From an uncultured Pelagibacteraceae bacterium (GTDB lineage Bacteria > Pseudomonadota > Alphaproteobacteria > Pelagibacterales > Pelagibacteraceae), in the NCBI GenBank assembly GCA_902594255.1, contig CACJLN010000006.1:17786-81785 (forward strand): a DNA stretch of 64,000 nucleotides, given 5' to 3'. Shown here piece by piece: positions 63,598-64,000 of the stretch. Position 1 is the first letter of the stretch. Each line of letters opens with the position of its first letter. Made by a program: the position numbers and the translations under genes. The notes below the pieces were generated by a model. It was not told the DNA's origin. It ran no database searches and saw nothing but the letters and a program-made list of their open reading frames with translations.

Positions 63598-64000
63598 TCA
63601 GTTCCAACCACCAACTGATTTTACCTCTAAAAATTCCTGCAGACCATGTTCACCTGCTTCTCTCCCTATTCCAGAATGTTTAAAGCCTCCAAATGGAGTG
63701 TCAATCGCGATACCTGCACCATTAACATCTACCATTCCAGATCTTAACTTTTTAGCAACTCTTCTGGCTTTTTCTTGATCTTTAGTTTGAATATAATTTG
63801 TTAGGCCATAAGGAGTGTCATTAGCTATTTTGATAGCTTCATCTTCAGTTTCAAATGGGATCACAGATAAAACTGGTCCAAATATTTCAGTCCTAGCAAT
63901 TTCCATTTTATTATCTACATCAACAAAAACAGTTGGTTTTACAAAATATCCTTTTTCTAGACCACTAGGTTTTCCAAGTCCTCCTGCGATTAATTTTGCA
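63598..64000 (-). CDS. Aldehyde dehydrogenase, C-terminal part (cut by window edge)
   Basis: Only the last 134 codons lie in the window. Reading in from base 64000 the frame goes AKLIAGGLGKPSGLEKGYFV, KPTVFVDVDN and EIARTEIFGPVLSVIPF, then PYGLTNYIQTKDQEKA, and ends in the TPFGGFKHSGIGREAGEHGL signature. An internal Met at 63906 is not the start. The catalytic cysteine lies outside the window. It is an NAD(P)-dependent aldehyde dehydrogenase; the substrate cannot be judged from this part. Confidence 0.93.
   Translation of the reverse strand, partial: AKLIAGGLGKPSGLEKGYFVKPTVFVDVDNKMEIARTEIFGPVLSVIPFETEDEAIKIANDTPYGLTNYIQTKDQEKARRVAKKLRSGMVDVNGAGIAIDTPFGGFKHSGIGREAGEHGLQEFLEVKSVGGWN

Noticed and set aside
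1..64000. Prophage, insertion sequences, CRISPR arrays, rRNA or tRNA genes
   Set aside because: I looked through all gaps and found none. Gaps are short and AT-rich, and no transposase, integrase or repeat array is present.

Overview
The window looks like a SAR11-type marine alphaproteobacterium (Pelagibacterales). The DNA is very AT-rich, genes are packed with spacers of a few bases or 1-8 nt overlaps, and mobile DNA is absent. The gene content fits: methylcitrate cycle, a TPP-riboswitch-controlled HMP/thiamin-type transporter, dimethylglycine dehydrogenase with its own ETF chain, a folate-dependent demethylase cassette, an acrylyl-CoA reductase-like protein, and branched-chain amino acid and ferric-iron ABC importers. 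Species assignment is inference; no rRNA or tRNA gene is visible.

Layout. 1-5.5 kb (minus): glmU C-terminal domain, glmS, class II DAHP synthase, nadE and a cut-off cysS. 5.5-9.8 kb (plus): gph and prpD-prpB-prpC. 9.8-13.1 kb (minus): a two-gene ABC-2 exporter, then thiV with a TPP riboswitch ending on its Shine-Dalgarno. 13.1-14.9 kb: two small proteins, a hairpin-rich stretch of about 345 bases without a confident gene, and a cytochrome c'/cytochrome b561 pair whose start codons abut back to back. 14.9-19.5 kb: methyltransferase, MATE exporter, DUF4396 protein, ETHE1-like sulfur dioxygenase, thioredoxin-like protein, AzlCD. 19.5-26.1 kb (minus): ferric-iron importer with a near-consensus Fur-type box, LysR regulator, AcuI-like reductase, folE. 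26.2-27.6 kb (plus): hisI, a 2OG-oxygenase-like protein and a DUF2237 protein. 27.6-33.4 kb (minus): dimethylglycine dehydrogenase, etfB, etfA, ETF-QO as one overlapping operon. 33.5-35.9 kb (minus): CoA-binding protein, enoyl-CoA hydratase, and a paired nucleotidyltransferase and P-loop kinase.

36-38.7 kb (plus): a MetF-like and a GcvT/DmdA/LigM-like protein with an 8-nt overlap, then a 34-residue membrane peptide and a Yip1-family protein. 39-46 kb: purEK, GNAT, cold-shock protein, Asp/Glu racemase, EamA transporter, formate-THF ligase, a glutamine amidotransferase. 46.2-51.4 kb (plus): a complete Liv-type ABC operon. 51.4-54.9 kb: gpsA, a diaminopropionate ammonia-lyase-like enzyme and a photolyase. 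54.9-62.4 kb (minus): an eight-gene run csaA-like, lysE-like, acnA, yfgM-like, bamB, cupin-like, zapE, yjbQ. 62.4-64 kb: argE and the C-terminal part of an aldehyde dehydrogenase.

One-carbon metabolism links several blocks: dimethylglycine dehydrogenase and the MetF/GcvT-like cassette would load methyl or formaldehyde-level carbon onto tetrahydrofolate, and formate-THF ligase interconverts the pool. The least explained parts are the hairpin-rich 13.55-13.89 kb segment, the substrate of the MetF/GcvT-like pair, the kinase/nucleotidyltransferase pair, and several microproteins.
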